A DNA stretch of 12,034 nt from Pseudomonadota bacterium. Its GTDB lineage: Bacteria > Pseudomonadota > Alphaproteobacteria > Paracaedibacterales > CAIULA01. Shown here piece by piece: positions 1 through 7,642 of this stretch (the first letter of the stretch is position 1; each line of letters opens with the position of its first letter). The position numbers were made by a program, and so were the translations under genes. The DNA lies in the NCBI GenBank assembly GCA_021804455.1, contig JAJZHT010000024.1:1-12034 (forward strand), in the 5' to 3' direction. The notes beneath the pieces were generated by a model. The model saw only the letters and a list, made by a program, of their open reading frames with translations. It searched no databases and was not told the origin of the DNA.

Positions 1-1554
1 TGCCCTTTCCAGCAAACGATAAACCTTGACAACTTCTTGCTCTGTATGTCCTTGTGACACAATTTCTTCAATGCTTTGATCTTCTTCAATTAAATTATAT
101 AAAATAGCATCCAAAATCTCATATTCTGGCAGACTATCTTGGTCTTTTTGATTGGGTTTTAACTCAGCGGAAGGAGGCTTTGTAATAACTCTCTCTGGCA
201 TTACGGGACCTTTGGGCCCCAAAAAACCTTCCTGAAAATGAGTGTTGCGCCACCGTGCCAAAGCAAACACTTGAGTTTTATAAACATCCTTTAAAGGATT
301 ATATCCCCCACACATATCGCCATAAAGCGTTGCATAGCCAACGGCCATTTCTGACTTGTTTCCGGTTGATAAAACCATCCACCCCAACTTATTGCTTAAT
401 GCCATAAGAATCATGCCACGGGCGCGGGATTGAATATTCTCTTCGGTAATATCCCTTGTTTTCCCTTGAAACGAGTCTTGTAAAATCGATTGATAAGCCA
501 TCATAGCAGGTTCAATGCTTAAAATATCATAGGAAGTCCCCAAATAATCCCGAATCGCCTCAGCATCTTGTAAACTTTCCAAGGAGGTATAAGGCGAAGG
601 CATCATCGCGCAATGGACCCGTTCCGCCCCCAGAGCATCCACCGCGAGTGCGGCAACCAAAGCTGAATCAATCCCCCCAGAAAGGCCTAACAAAACCCCT
701 TGAAAACCATTTTTCTGGACATAATCCTGCAATCCTAAGACCAAGGACTGATAAAGCAACCCTAGAGCATCTTGGTCTTTTAAGGATAACAAGCAGCTTA
801 CTTTTGGAATAATTTTATGTTCATCACGATATAAATAAACCTCTGAAAGACTCTCGGTAAAGGCTGGCGATTCCGTTAATAAAGCTTGATTCGCCGCCAG
901 TACAAAAGAACGACCATCAAAAACCAAATGGTCTTGCCCCCCCACCATATTAACATACAAGAGGGGAAGGCCTGTTTCCTGAACACGCGCCTTGGCCACC
1001 TCGTATCGACGGTGTTGCTTGGTCAGATCAAAAGGGGAGCCATTTAAAACAATCAGGATTTCAGCACCTTGTTGCTGTAAATGTCGTGAAGGCTCGGGAA
1101 ACCATAGATCTTCACAAATCATAATCCCAAGTCGAATCCCCTGAAACAAAACAGGTGTGGGTAAGGGCCCCGACTGGAAGATACGTTTTTCATCAAAAAC
1201 ACCATAATTCGGCAAAATATGTTTTGGGATAAGAGCTTCAATTTTGCCCTTTGATACCAATAAAGCCGCATTGACAATTTTTCCCGATAACAACCAAGGA
1301 GCCCCCACCAAAACAGCGGTTGATAGATTCTGAGTAGCCTGTGCCAGTTTTTGAAGAGTAAGCTCAACTTTTTCCAAAAAATGAGGTTTCAAAACCAAGT
1401 CTTCTAGAGGATAACCACTAATGGCGCATTCGGGAAAAACAGCCAAATCAATTTTTCTCTGTTCACATTCCTCCACATAATTAAGAATTTTCTCTAAATT
1501 ATAGGAAATATGCCCTACCCAAGGATTGATTTGACACAGCGCCACAACCGTCAT
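1..1554 (-). CDS. nadE: Glutamine-dependent NAD+ synthetase, C-terminus cut by window edge
   Basis: Catalyses the last step of NAD biosynthesis: ATP-dependent amidation of nicotinate adenine dinucleotide, with ammonia released from glutamine by a fused nitrilase-type domain. Reading the minus strand from ATG at 1554 gives 518 open codons to the window edge. The N-terminal glutaminase domain (about residues 1-260) has the nitrilase triad Glu42 (FPEC), Lys111 (PKHILPNYG) and Cys147 (MICEDLW). The synthetase domain follows, with the ATP-pyrophosphatase P-loop SGGIDS at 292-297 and, further on, the conserved STGNKSEMAVGYATLYGDM segment. The family is usually about 540-560 residues, so only some 20-40 residues should be missing. 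The start is the first ATG before the conserved MTVVALCQINPWVG opening. No clear Shine-Dalgarno sequence precedes it. It faces away from the signalling operon at 2193. The family assignment is very secure. Confidence 0.97.
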   Translation of the reverse strand, partial: MTVVALCQINPWVGHISYNLEKILNYVEECEQRKIDLAVFPECAISGYPLEDLVLKPHFLEKVELTLQKLAQATQNLSTAVLVGAPWLLSGKIVNAALLVSKGKIEALIPKHILPNYGVFDEKRIFQSGPLPTPVLFQGIRLGIMICEDLWFPEPSRHLQQQGAEILIVLNGSPFDLTKQHRRYEVAKARVQETGLPLLYVNMVGGQDHLVFDGRSFVLAANQALLTESPAFTESLSEVYLYRDEHKIIPKVSCLLSLKDQDALGLLYQSLVLGLQDYVQKNGFQGVLLGLSGGIDSALVAALAVDALGAERVHCAMMPSPYTSLESLQDAEAIRDYLGTSYDILSIEPAMMAYQSILQDSFQGKTRDITEENIQSRARGMILMALSNKLGWMVLSTGNKSEMAVGYATLYGDMCGGYNPLKDVYKTQVFALARWRNTHFQEGFLGPKGPVMPERVITKPPSAELKPNQKDQDSLPEYEILDAILYNLIEEDQSIEEIVSQGHTEQEVVKVYRLLERA

Positions 1555-1582
1555 GAACAAAAAATAGGTTAAAATTGCATGG

Positions 1583-1622
1583 TGCCACACTGTGGCATGT
1601 TTTTTAAAAAGTCGCAAGTCAA
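1583..1622 (-). promoter_or_regulatory. Possible nadE control region: dyad plus -35-like box
   Basis: A perfect inverted repeat, TGCCACA-C-TGTGGCA, lies at 1583-1597, 28 bp before the nadE ATG. Upstream of it on the minus strand is TTGACT (1622-1617), a good -35-like hexamer, but no convincing -10 box is seen at 16-18 bp. The dyad could be a repressor operator near the transcription start. On the plus strand the same dyad is followed by six Ts (1600-1605) and looks like an intrinsic terminator, although no plus-strand gene is visible upstream of it. Function is inferred only. Confidence 0.3.
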
Positions 1623-1855
1623 GGTTCTTGTCTGGTCAGGGCTGACGCATCGAAAAAACCTTAACAACAGAAGCCCTGGCTTTCAAAGGGTTTTCGTGGG
1701 TGAGACTTTCTAAAATGATCTTCTTTAGCCGCAGAAGACCTGATGAATAAAAAACCCGGTCTCTTACAGCCGAATTTTAGAAGAGTTTCAACTTTTTAGC
1801 TTTACGTTCGGTTTTATAAAAAAGATGAGCTTGGTTCCCCTCTTCTCCATAAAGA

Positions 1856-1870
1856 TTAACAAAAAGTTAA
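1856..1870. promoter_or_regulatory. TTAA-N7-TTAA motif (CtrA-like), inside repeat A
   Basis: TTAA (1856-1859), seven bases, TTAA (1867-1870). This matches the core spacing of the CtrA response-regulator site of Alphaproteobacteria and is preserved in repeat copy B. AT-rich DNA yields such motifs by chance, so binding is a hypothesis. Confidence 0.35.
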
Positions 1871-1994
1871 TTTATTTTTTTGCCACCCCCCGCCCTATAA
1901 GAGGGAGGGGGGCTAGACCCACCTTCTTACAAAACGATGGGCAAAGGTTTTCTTAGTGCCCTTTGTTCTTGCTTCAAAAAGGGGTTTCTCTATC

Positions 1995-2015
1995 ACCTAG
2001 GTTACTCCCTATAAT
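1995..2015 (+). promoter_or_regulatory. Conserved palindrome and TATAAT box in repeat A
   Basis: The palindrome ACCTAGGT (1995-2002) is followed after 7 bp by a perfect -10 consensus TATAAT (2010-2015). Both elements and their spacing are identical in repeat copy B. No good -35 hexamer is seen 16-18 bp upstream of the TATAAT, so the palindrome may be an activator or repressor site. If it is an active promoter, transcription would run toward the gene at 2193 with a leader of about 170 bases. Confidence 0.4.
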
Positions 2016-2117
2016 ACCTTTTGAATCCTTACCAAAATCTTAATTTCTGAAAATATTTTTAAACCTAAATGTACCCTCTGCATCCATGCTAAAAATAAAC
2101 CGTTAAAAGTCCTTATT

Positions 2118-2150
2118 TTAAAAAATTCTTAATAAATTCAAAGATAGAAT
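2118..2150 (+). promoter_or_regulatory. Putative promoter of the transporter-cyclase operon with CtrA-like motif
   Basis: TTAA (2118-2121), seven bases, TTAA (2129-2132), then a -10-like TAGAAT (2145-2150). The motif ends 60 bp before the GTG start at 2193, almost the same place as the equivalent motif before the peptidase at 7937. A CtrA-type site near the -35 region is the usual arrangement for activated alphaproteobacterial promoters. This is inferred from motif and position only. Confidence 0.35.
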
Positions 2151-2192
2151 AAACCTATTGAAAAGATTGTTCTTAACGAAGGCACTTTATAC

Positions 2193-4025
2193 GTGGACAC
2201 GCAGGTTTCGATCGTTGATTTTATGCGATCTCATCCCTTTTTCAGTTATATTAATGAGGCAGAAAAAGCACGGATGTTGCCTTATGCTGAAATTATCATT
2301 CTTCTTCCTCATCAAGAAATTTTCAAGGCAGGAACCCAAGCAAACTCGACGTATTTTATCGCCAGAGGTACCGTTCAATTAAGTAACGGAAGACACAAAC
2401 TTTTACGGGAAGAAAATGAAGTCTTTGGAACGGAAGCAGCGTTTGCCAATAATTCTTATGAATATTCAGCCCACAGTCAAACAGAGACTATCCTCATTAA
2501 ATTTCCCTCAAAAGAGATGGAAAGACTTTTAAAAACCTTTCCAGAAATTGGTACGAACCTCTTTTTCCACAGTAAAAATCCCACTCCCCCAACACCCAAA
2601 TTTTCAGAAGATAATATTCAAAATTATCCTGCTTCTCCTTTAAAGATCATCTTAGCATGGTTTTTTGCATTTATCGCTCCTGTTACAGTCTATCACCTTT
2701 TAGACCACACCCTTGATAATAGTGTCCGTATTTTTTTGGCCACAATTTCCTCTGGATTAGTTTTGTGGGGTTTTAATGTCGTTTACGAATTTGTACCTGT
2801 CCTTATCGTTTTAATTACAAGCCTTGTTTTAGGTCTTGTTCCGTCACGCACTATTCTCGAAGGATTCTCTTCGGATAGTTATTTGCTGATTCTGAGTTTA
2901 TCAGGAATGGCATCCGCCATTATTTCCTCAGGGCTTATCTATCGATTCATAACCTTCATGGTTAAATTACTCCCGGCTAAACAGTCTTGGTATACGGCGG
3001 GGTTGTTTCTGTTAGGGTCTCTTATGACTCCTATTATCCCCTCTGCCATCCGTCGCTCTCGTTTGATGGTTCCTATCACCCAAAACCTTATCGAAGTTTT
3101 AAAAGTCAAAAACCAATCTTCTTTAGCAACAAAAATTTCTGTCGCAGGCTTTTACGGTGTAACCAGTTTAAATAGTGTTTTTTTTACAGGTTCCATCATT
3201 AACTTTATTGCAATTGGTATTCTACCCTTACAAGTACAACATAAACTTTCAACCATTGGGTGGACCACAAGCGCCCTCATGGTGGCGGTTGTTTTGATTG
3301 TGACCAACCTTTTTGGTCTTTCCCTTTGGTTCCATGAAAGAACACGGCTAAGCATCTCTAGAAAGACCGTAAGCCAACAACTTGAAATTTTAGGCCCTCT
3401 CAGTCAAAAGGAGTGGAACGCCATCATTGCTGTATTTTTCTTTATTGGCACAACCATAACATTCTCTTTGTACCAAATTCAATTTGCTTGGCTGAGTTTA
3501 TTTTTGTTTTTTGCTCTTGCCTCATTAAGGATTATTAAAATCCAAGAATGGGCTGCTCAAACGGATTGGTCCTTTTTATTAATGGTCAGTGCTGGGTTAG
3601 GGATTTATAAAGCTCTTATTTTTTTAAATATAGATGGACTCATCAAAAATAACATCTCGCCTGGTATTGCCATTTTTGGAACAACCAAGCCAAGCATTCT
3701 TGCTTCTCTTGTTGTTATGACGATTTTAACGCGTCTTTTATTTTCAATCGGCCCCTCTTGCATCATCATGCTAACCCTTGGCCTCCCCATAGCCGAGTAT
3801 TATGATATAAACCTTTGGGTAACAACATTAACAATCTTGATTGCCTGCGAAATATGGTTTTTCCCCTATCAATCAACTTTTTATAGGAATTTCGAAGATT
3901 TTTTTGAGGGGGATATTCCCTATGAACGACATAAATTTTTGATTTACAATCTCTTGGTTGTGACAGCACGTATCCTCGCTATTTATCTTTCCATACCTTA
4001 TTGGCGACAAATCGGATTGCTTTAG
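2193..4025 (+). CDS. DASS/SLC13-like membrane transporter with N-terminal cNMP-binding-like domain
   Basis: Probable inner-membrane anion or dicarboxylate transporter of 610 residues. Residues ~5-125 have the Crp/cNMP-binding beta-roll pattern: a LPHQEIFKAGTQANSTYFIARG core (first half 38-47), then FGTEAAF at 78-84, ending in ERLLKTFPEIG. From ~150 onward come many hydrophobic helices spaced like the divalent-anion:Na+ symporter (DASS) family. The family's two SNT-type substrate/sodium motifs are altered: SAIRRSR (284-290, before LMVPI) and SIGPSC (518-523, before the LGLPI turn). The cNMP phosphate-binding cassette lacks the usual Glu and Arg (NNSYEYSA, 86-93). Substrate and ligand are therefore open. 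The start is GTG at 2193, with AAGG (2179-2182) as a distant ribosome site. It is the first gene of an operon with a binding protein and an adenylate cyclase, which suggests second-messenger control of transport. Family placement is by eye and reasonably secure; substrate is unknown. Confidence 0.82.
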   Translation: MDTQVSIVDFMRSHPFFSYINEAEKARMLPYAEIIILLPHQEIFKAGTQANSTYFIARGTVQLSNGRHKLLREENEVFGTEAAFANNSYEYSAHSQTETILIKFPSKEMERLLKTFPEIGTNLFFHSKNPTPPTPKFSEDNIQNYPASPLKIILAWFFAFIAPVTVYHLLDHTLDNSVRIFLATISSGLVLWGFNVVYEFVPVLIVLITSLVLGLVPSRTILEGFSSDSYLLILSLSGMASAIISSGLIYRFITFMVKLLPAKQSWYTAGLFLLGSLMTPIIPSAIRRSRLMVPITQNLIEVLKVKNQSSLATKISVAGFYGVTSLNSVFFTGSIINFIAIGILPLQVQHKLSTIGWTTSALMVAVVLIVTNLFGLSLWFHERTRLSISRKTVSQQLEILGPLSQKEWNAIIAVFFFIGTTITFSLYQIQFAWLSLFLFFALASLRIIKIQEWAAQTDWSFLLMVSAGLGIYKALIFLNIDGLIKNNISPGIAIFGTTKPSILASLVVMTILTRLLFSIGPSCIIMLTLGLPIAEYYDINLWVTTLTILIACEIWFFPYQSTFYRNFEDFFEGDIPYERHKFLIYNLLVVTARILAIYLSIPYWRQIGLL

Positions 4026-4039
4026 AAAGAGATACAACC

Positions 4040-5113
4040 ATGAATAATTTTTCTAAAAAAATTGGCCTGGAAACGATGATCCCTTTGATATTGATCATCT
4101 TACTATTTTCCTATTTCATCAGCTATAACCAACTCAGAAAAAAAATCTTAATCGTTCACAGTTATTATAAAGATTATAGTTGGGTCATTGATTTGAACGA
4201 TGGACTATCCTCTGTTCTTAACAATCAGGATTCTTTAAAAATTGAATACTATTATATGGATACCAAACGGGATACCGATGAACGCCATAAAGAGCGTGAA
4301 GGGATCGAAGTGCGTCGTTTAATTGATTCTTTGCAACCGGATGTTGTGATTGCCTTTGACGATGATGCCCAAAATTACGTAACCCAATATTATCTCAATA
4401 ATCCCTCTATTTCCTTTGTTTTCAGTGGCGTTAATGGTGAACCAAACGATTATAATTTTCATAAAGCCTCTAATGTGACAGGAATTTTGGAACGTCTTCC
4501 CATGCAAGCAACCCATGACGCAATTATAGAAATTGCTAAGCGTAAGAATCTTCCTTTTCCGGTCCGTGCGCAACATATCAGCAGTTCAAACTTAGTCACT
4601 GTAAAACTGAACGACGAATCTTTACGAAATTACAAAAATTGGGAAGAAGTTAAAATCGTTCCCTCACGTCTTGTATCCACCTTTTCTGAGTGGAAAAAAG
4701 CCATTTTGGATGCTCAACAAAATGCTGATTTCATTCTTATCTCAAATTGCCGAGAGATTACCCACTCTGAAATTAATCACACCCTTGTTCCCTCAACAGA
4801 AATCATGAAATGGACACTTGCAAACACGCAGATCCCTGTAATTGGTTTAAATAATTTTATTGTTGACGAAGGGGCACCTTTGGCTATTTCACCCTCTGGT
4901 TACGAACAAGGGGCTGTAGCTGCCAGAATGGCTTTAAAAATCATTTATGACAACATTCCGGCTAACAAAATACCTGTTTATGTACCCAAACAGTTCATTG
5001 TTTCTATGAATCCAAAATTGATGGAAAAATTCTCGATGAAGCTTCCAGAAATTTATCACGCTTTTGCAAGAGTTGCCCAAAAGCATCTTAGTGAAATGGA
5101 AGAAACACCATGA
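4040..5113 (+). CDS. Membrane-tethered periplasmic binding protein, ABC_sub_bind type
   Basis: Predicted 357-residue periplasmic ligand-binding protein of the ABC_sub_bind (type 1 periplasmic-binding fold) family. Residues ~13-29 form one hydrophobic helix after a KK pair. There is no lipobox cysteine and no clear cleavage site, so it is probably held in the inner membrane by an uncleaved anchor. Family traits are KKILIVHSYYKDYSW (34-48), a DVVIAFDDDA strand, FVFSGVNGEP, a NVTGILERL segment and a late LAISPSGYEQGAVAARMA block. No ABC permease or ATPase lies nearby, and related domains are used as sensory input modules elsewhere, so a ligand-sensing role for the next gene or the transporter is inferred. 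ATG at 4040 is chosen because AGAAAGAGA precedes it. A TTG at 4001 would overlap the upstream gene and add 13 non-membrane residues. It starts 14 bp after the transporter and overlaps the cyclase by four bases (ATGA). Confidence 0.83.
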   Translation: MNNFSKKIGLETMIPLILIILLFSYFISYNQLRKKILIVHSYYKDYSWVIDLNDGLSSVLNNQDSLKIEYYYMDTKRDTDERHKEREGIEVRRLIDSLQPDVVIAFDDDAQNYVTQYYLNNPSISFVFSGVNGEPNDYNFHKASNVTGILERLPMQATHDAIIEIAKRKNLPFPVRAQHISSSNLVTVKLNDESLRNYKNWEEVKIVPSRLVSTFSEWKKAILDAQQNADFILISNCREITHSEINHTLVPSTEIMKWTLANTQIPVIGLNNFIVDEGAPLAISPSGYEQGAVAARMALKIIYDNIPANKIPVYVPKQFIVSMNPKLMEKFSMKLPEIYHAFARVAQKHLSEMEETP

Positions 5114-7284
5114 AAAAATTAGCAATATTTTTAAAAAAACATGATCTAAAAACTTATATTTTATTAGAAGTTATTGGCCTTTTTTTTGTAACAGCTTTCC
5201 TTATTTCTTCTTATAACCATTATCAAGATAAAAAAGCGCTGACCAAATTTTCTCATGACTACGTCAACAGGTATTCTCATTCTCTTGTTAAAACCATAGA
5301 AATTCAGATGATGGAGCTTGTGGAATCATCCTATTTGGTGAGCCTGTCCCTCTCTCACATTGAATCTTTGAAAGAGCTCAAAGCAGAGCAAATTTTGTAC
5401 CTTAAAAATCTGTTCAAGATTTTTAGTACTTTATCTGGATTTCATGTCTCTCTTGAAAATGGTGACTTTATACATTTTCACAACGTCGAACAAGGAGACA
5501 CCTTTCAAACCAACCGCGAGCAACCGTTACCCTTAAATGTTGAATACTGCATTGTGTCGATTACCCACGACGACAGAAAACAAAATGAAGTTTGGAAGTA
5601 TTATAACAAGGGCGATCAGATCATTGCCCAAGAAACCATTCCTAATTCCAATTATGACCCACGTCTAAAAGAATGGTACCTTGAAGCAAAGAATAACAAG
5701 GCCACTTATATCCGACCTGACATTAAATTAGGGAATTTTATTAAAAATCTTACCATAACGGCCTCAAAACCGCTTTTAAAGCCCGACCAAGATGTATGGG
5801 GAGTCGCAACAGCGGATCTGGATGTTAGAAAAATCTCCCAATTTTTAAGAGAAAACACCACCACACCCCATACAAATATGTTCGTTTTAAACGATAATCA
5901 AGAAGTCGTCGCTGCTTCAAACGTGAATATGCCCATGTCTCAGTTGGGGAATAACGCGCGTCTTATCACCTTGAAAGAACTAGAAGATGATGTAATCTGG
6001 CCCGTCTTTAATGCATACCAAGAACAAAAAGAAAACCAATTTGAAATCAGCGACCATAATAAATCGTATATTGTAAACTTCACCAATTTCAGTGAGTCTT
6101 TTTACGAAACTTTCGACCACAGATGGAAACTGGTCACGATTGTTCCGTTTGATGAGATCTTTAGAGTTTTTTTACAATCTCAGCAGGATAAATTTGGGAT
6201 CTATATTTTTGCCTTTGTTTTGGTTTTTTTAAGAATTATCCTTCTTTCCAGAAAACTTTCCGAACCTATCGAAGAATTAACCGATGAAGCCATTAAAATT
6301 CGTGAATTTAATTTTGACGAAGATATTAAAACCGATTCGAAAATTAAGGAAGTTTCGACCCTCAGTCACACTATGCAAACCATGAAAATCAGTTTGAAGT
6401 CTTTTACAAAATACATGCCCAAACAACTGGTGATTCGTTTATTAGAAAAAAATCAAGACATTGAATTGGGTGGGGAATCCAAAAAACTAACGATTCTTTT
6501 CTCAGACATTGCAGGCTTTACCAGTGTTTCTGAAAACATGACCCCTCAGGCTCTTATGACCCATATTTCCGATTACTTTGAAAATTTGACCCAAATTATT
6601 ATCCATGAAAAAGGTACTATTGACAAATATATTGGGGATGCAATTATGGCCTTCTGGGGAGCTCCCGACGATGACCCCTTACGCAGTTTTCATGCCTGCC
6701 GCGCGGCTCTTTTATGCCAACGTGCTTTAACCCAACTCAACAAAAATTGGGAACTTCAGAACAAACCTGTTTTAAAAACCCGTTTTGGTATTCATGCCGG
6801 AGAAGTGGTTGTAGGGAATATGGGATCTTCTGAACGGATGAATTATACTCTGATTGGCGATTCGGTGAATCTAAGCTCGCGCTTAGAGGGAATCAACAAA
6901 ATCTATGGCACCGGTATTATCATTAGTGAAACTGTTTATGGAGAAGTAAAAGACCAATTTTTGTGCCGTGTTCTTGATATTGTTGCCGTCAAGGGAAAAA
7001 AGCAAGGCGTCAAGATTTACGAGCTTTTAGGACAAAAAGATGCTGAAAATGAACTTTGCCCAACAGCGGATCAAGAGGCGTTTTGTCTTGCCTTTGAAAA
7101 AGCTTTTGAATTTTACCTTAAGATGAATTGGGAAAAAGCCTTGGCAGGTTTTTTAAAACTTAAAGGTATGATTCCCAGCTATGATCATACGGTTGATTTG
7201 TATGTTGATCGCTGTCAAACCTATATAAAATCCCCACCCGCTGATGAAGACTGGGATGGTATTTCTCATTTATCATCAAAATAG
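5110..7284 (+). CDS. Receptor class III adenylate cyclase (Cache-TM-linker-cyclase)
   Basis: A 724-residue inner-membrane enzyme expected to convert ATP to cAMP and pyrophosphate. Order: TM1 (~15-34); a large periplasmic dCache-like region (~40-350) with the signature YDPRLKEWY (182-190); TM2 (~362-381); a HAMP-like linker (~380-430) with LSEPIEEL; then the class III catalytic domain. Catalytic residues are all present: metal Asp466 (FSDIAGFT) and Asp510 (DKYIGD), adenine-selecting Lys506 with Thr580 (NYTLIGD), and transition-state Asn587 and Arg591 (VNLSSR). The Lys/Thr pair favours ATP over GTP, and having every residue on one chain implies a homodimer with two active sites. The tail (~640-724) has helical, TPR-like text ending in WDGISHL, common in such cyclases. 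The start overlaps the binding-protein stop (ATGA), implying translational coupling. The Cache domain is the likely input; its ligand is unknown. Confidence 0.95.
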   Translation: MKKLAIFLKKHDLKTYILLEVIGLFFVTAFLISSYNHYQDKKALTKFSHDYVNRYSHSLVKTIEIQMMELVESSYLVSLSLSHIESLKELKAEQILYLKNLFKIFSTLSGFHVSLENGDFIHFHNVEQGDTFQTNREQPLPLNVEYCIVSITHDDRKQNEVWKYYNKGDQIIAQETIPNSNYDPRLKEWYLEAKNNKATYIRPDIKLGNFIKNLTITASKPLLKPDQDVWGVATADLDVRKISQFLRENTTTPHTNMFVLNDNQEVVAASNVNMPMSQLGNNARLITLKELEDDVIWPVFNAYQEQKENQFEISDHNKSYIVNFTNFSESFYETFDHRWKLVTIVPFDEIFRVFLQSQQDKFGIYIFAFVLVFLRIILLSRKLSEPIEELTDEAIKIREFNFDEDIKTDSKIKEVSTLSHTMQTMKISLKSFTKYMPKQLVIRLLEKNQDIELGGESKKLTILFSDIAGFTSVSENMTPQALMTHISDYFENLTQIIIHEKGTIDKYIGDAIMAFWGAPDDDPLRSFHACRAALLCQRALTQLNKNWELQNKPVLKTRFGIHAGEVVVGNMGSSERMNYTLIGDSVNLSSRLEGINKIYGTGIIISETVYGEVKDQFLCRVLDIVAVKGKKQGVKIYELLGQKDAENELCPTADQEAFCLAFEKAFEFYLKMNWEKALAGFLKLKGMIPSYDHTVDLYVDRCQTYIKSPPADEDWDGISHLSSK

Positions 7285-7407
7285 GTTCTGATTGTTTAGG
7301 CGCAAACACGCGGGTTATCAGGTACGACAGAGTGTGTCTTTTTCAACAGTGCAAAGAAGATGTAAAATTTATAAAAGAGATTGTGTTTCAGACAGAAAAA
7401 AGAGGCC

Positions 7408-7437
7408 CGAGAGAGGATTGTCCTCGCGCGTTTTTTT
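7408..7437 (+). terminator. Intrinsic terminator of the signalling operon
   Basis: A GC-rich hairpin with core GAGGA-TTG-TCCTC, extended outward by further G-C pairs with two A-G mismatches (7408-7430), is followed at once by seven Ts (7431-7437). It lies about 125 bp after the cyclase stop and before repeat B. Confidence 0.8.
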
Positions 7438-7474
7438 AAAGAAATTATGTTCGCTAACCTTTCCTTAACCAAGA

Positions 7475-7489
7475 TTAACAGGAAGTTAA
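7475..7489. promoter_or_regulatory. TTAA-N7-TTAA motif (CtrA-like), inside repeat B
   Basis: TTAA (7475-7478), seven bases, TTAA (7486-7489), in the same place in the repeat as the motif at 1856-1870. The intervening bases differ at two positions while the TTAA halves are kept. Confidence 0.35.
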
Positions 7490-7621
7490 TTTCATTTTTT
7501 TGCCACCCCCCACCCACTGCCTCCCTTAACGGGAGGGGGGCTACACCCACCACCTGCAAGAATCAATGGGCAAAATACATCCTATGGCCCCTTTGTTCTT
7601 GTTTTTAAAAGGGGTTCTATG

Positions 7622-7642
7622 ACCTAGGTTATTTCTTATAAT
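7622..7642 (+). promoter_or_regulatory. Conserved palindrome and TATAAT box in repeat B
   Basis: ACCTAGGT (7622-7629), 7 bp, TATAAT (7637-7642), identical in content and spacing to copy A. No clear -35 hexamer. If active it would give the peptidase mRNA a leader of nearly 290 bases that includes the nested stems at 7695-7756. Confidence 0.4.

Larger units (their letters stand above)
1852..2070 (+). repeat. Dispersed ~210-220 bp repeat, copy A
   Basis: Aligned by eye with 7471-7690, this stretch is clearly homologous and in the same orientation. The order of shared blocks is AAGATTAAC..AAGTTAATTT, then TTTTTTTGCCACCCCCC, then GGGAGGGGGGCTA.ACCCACC, then GATGGGCAAA (AATGGGCAAA in B), then CCCTTTGTTCTTG, AAAAGGGGTT, ACCTAGGTTA, TATAATACC, and finally AATCCTTACCAAAA. 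Two hairpins can form. The first pairs CCCCCC-G-CCCT with AGGG-A-GGGGGG (1886-1912, five-base loop). The second pairs CCCTTT (1959-1964) with AAAGGG (1978-1983). No open reading frame is shared between the copies and I see no transposase. It could be a repeated regulatory leader or a non-autonomous intergenic element. Confidence 0.88.
1555..2192. other. Gene-free divergent intergenic region
   Basis: This stretch separates nadE (minus) from the signalling operon (plus). I see no credible coding sequence. The nadE-proximal third holds the dyad and -35-like box. Positions 1640-1850 show nothing I recognise. From 1852 to 2070 lies the first copy of a dispersed repeat, followed by AT-rich DNA with a TTAA-N7-TTAA motif and a TAGAAT box before the GTG at 2193. 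Confidence 0.8.

Noticed and set aside
1734..1774. AGACC/GGTCT inverted repeat in the nadE-operon intergenic region
   Set aside because: Only five base pairs around a long AT-rich loop with no T-run after it. This is within chance expectation.
2158..2382. Plus-strand frame of 74 codons starting TTG at 2158
   Set aside because: It overlaps the transporter start in another frame, has no family features, and the transporter frame encodes a clear cNMP-like domain over the same bases.
7296..7608. Open frames of 75-87 codons on both strands across the terminator and repeat B
   Set aside because: They overlap each other, the intrinsic terminator and the repeat. Repeat copy A does not preserve them, and the products show no recognisable features.
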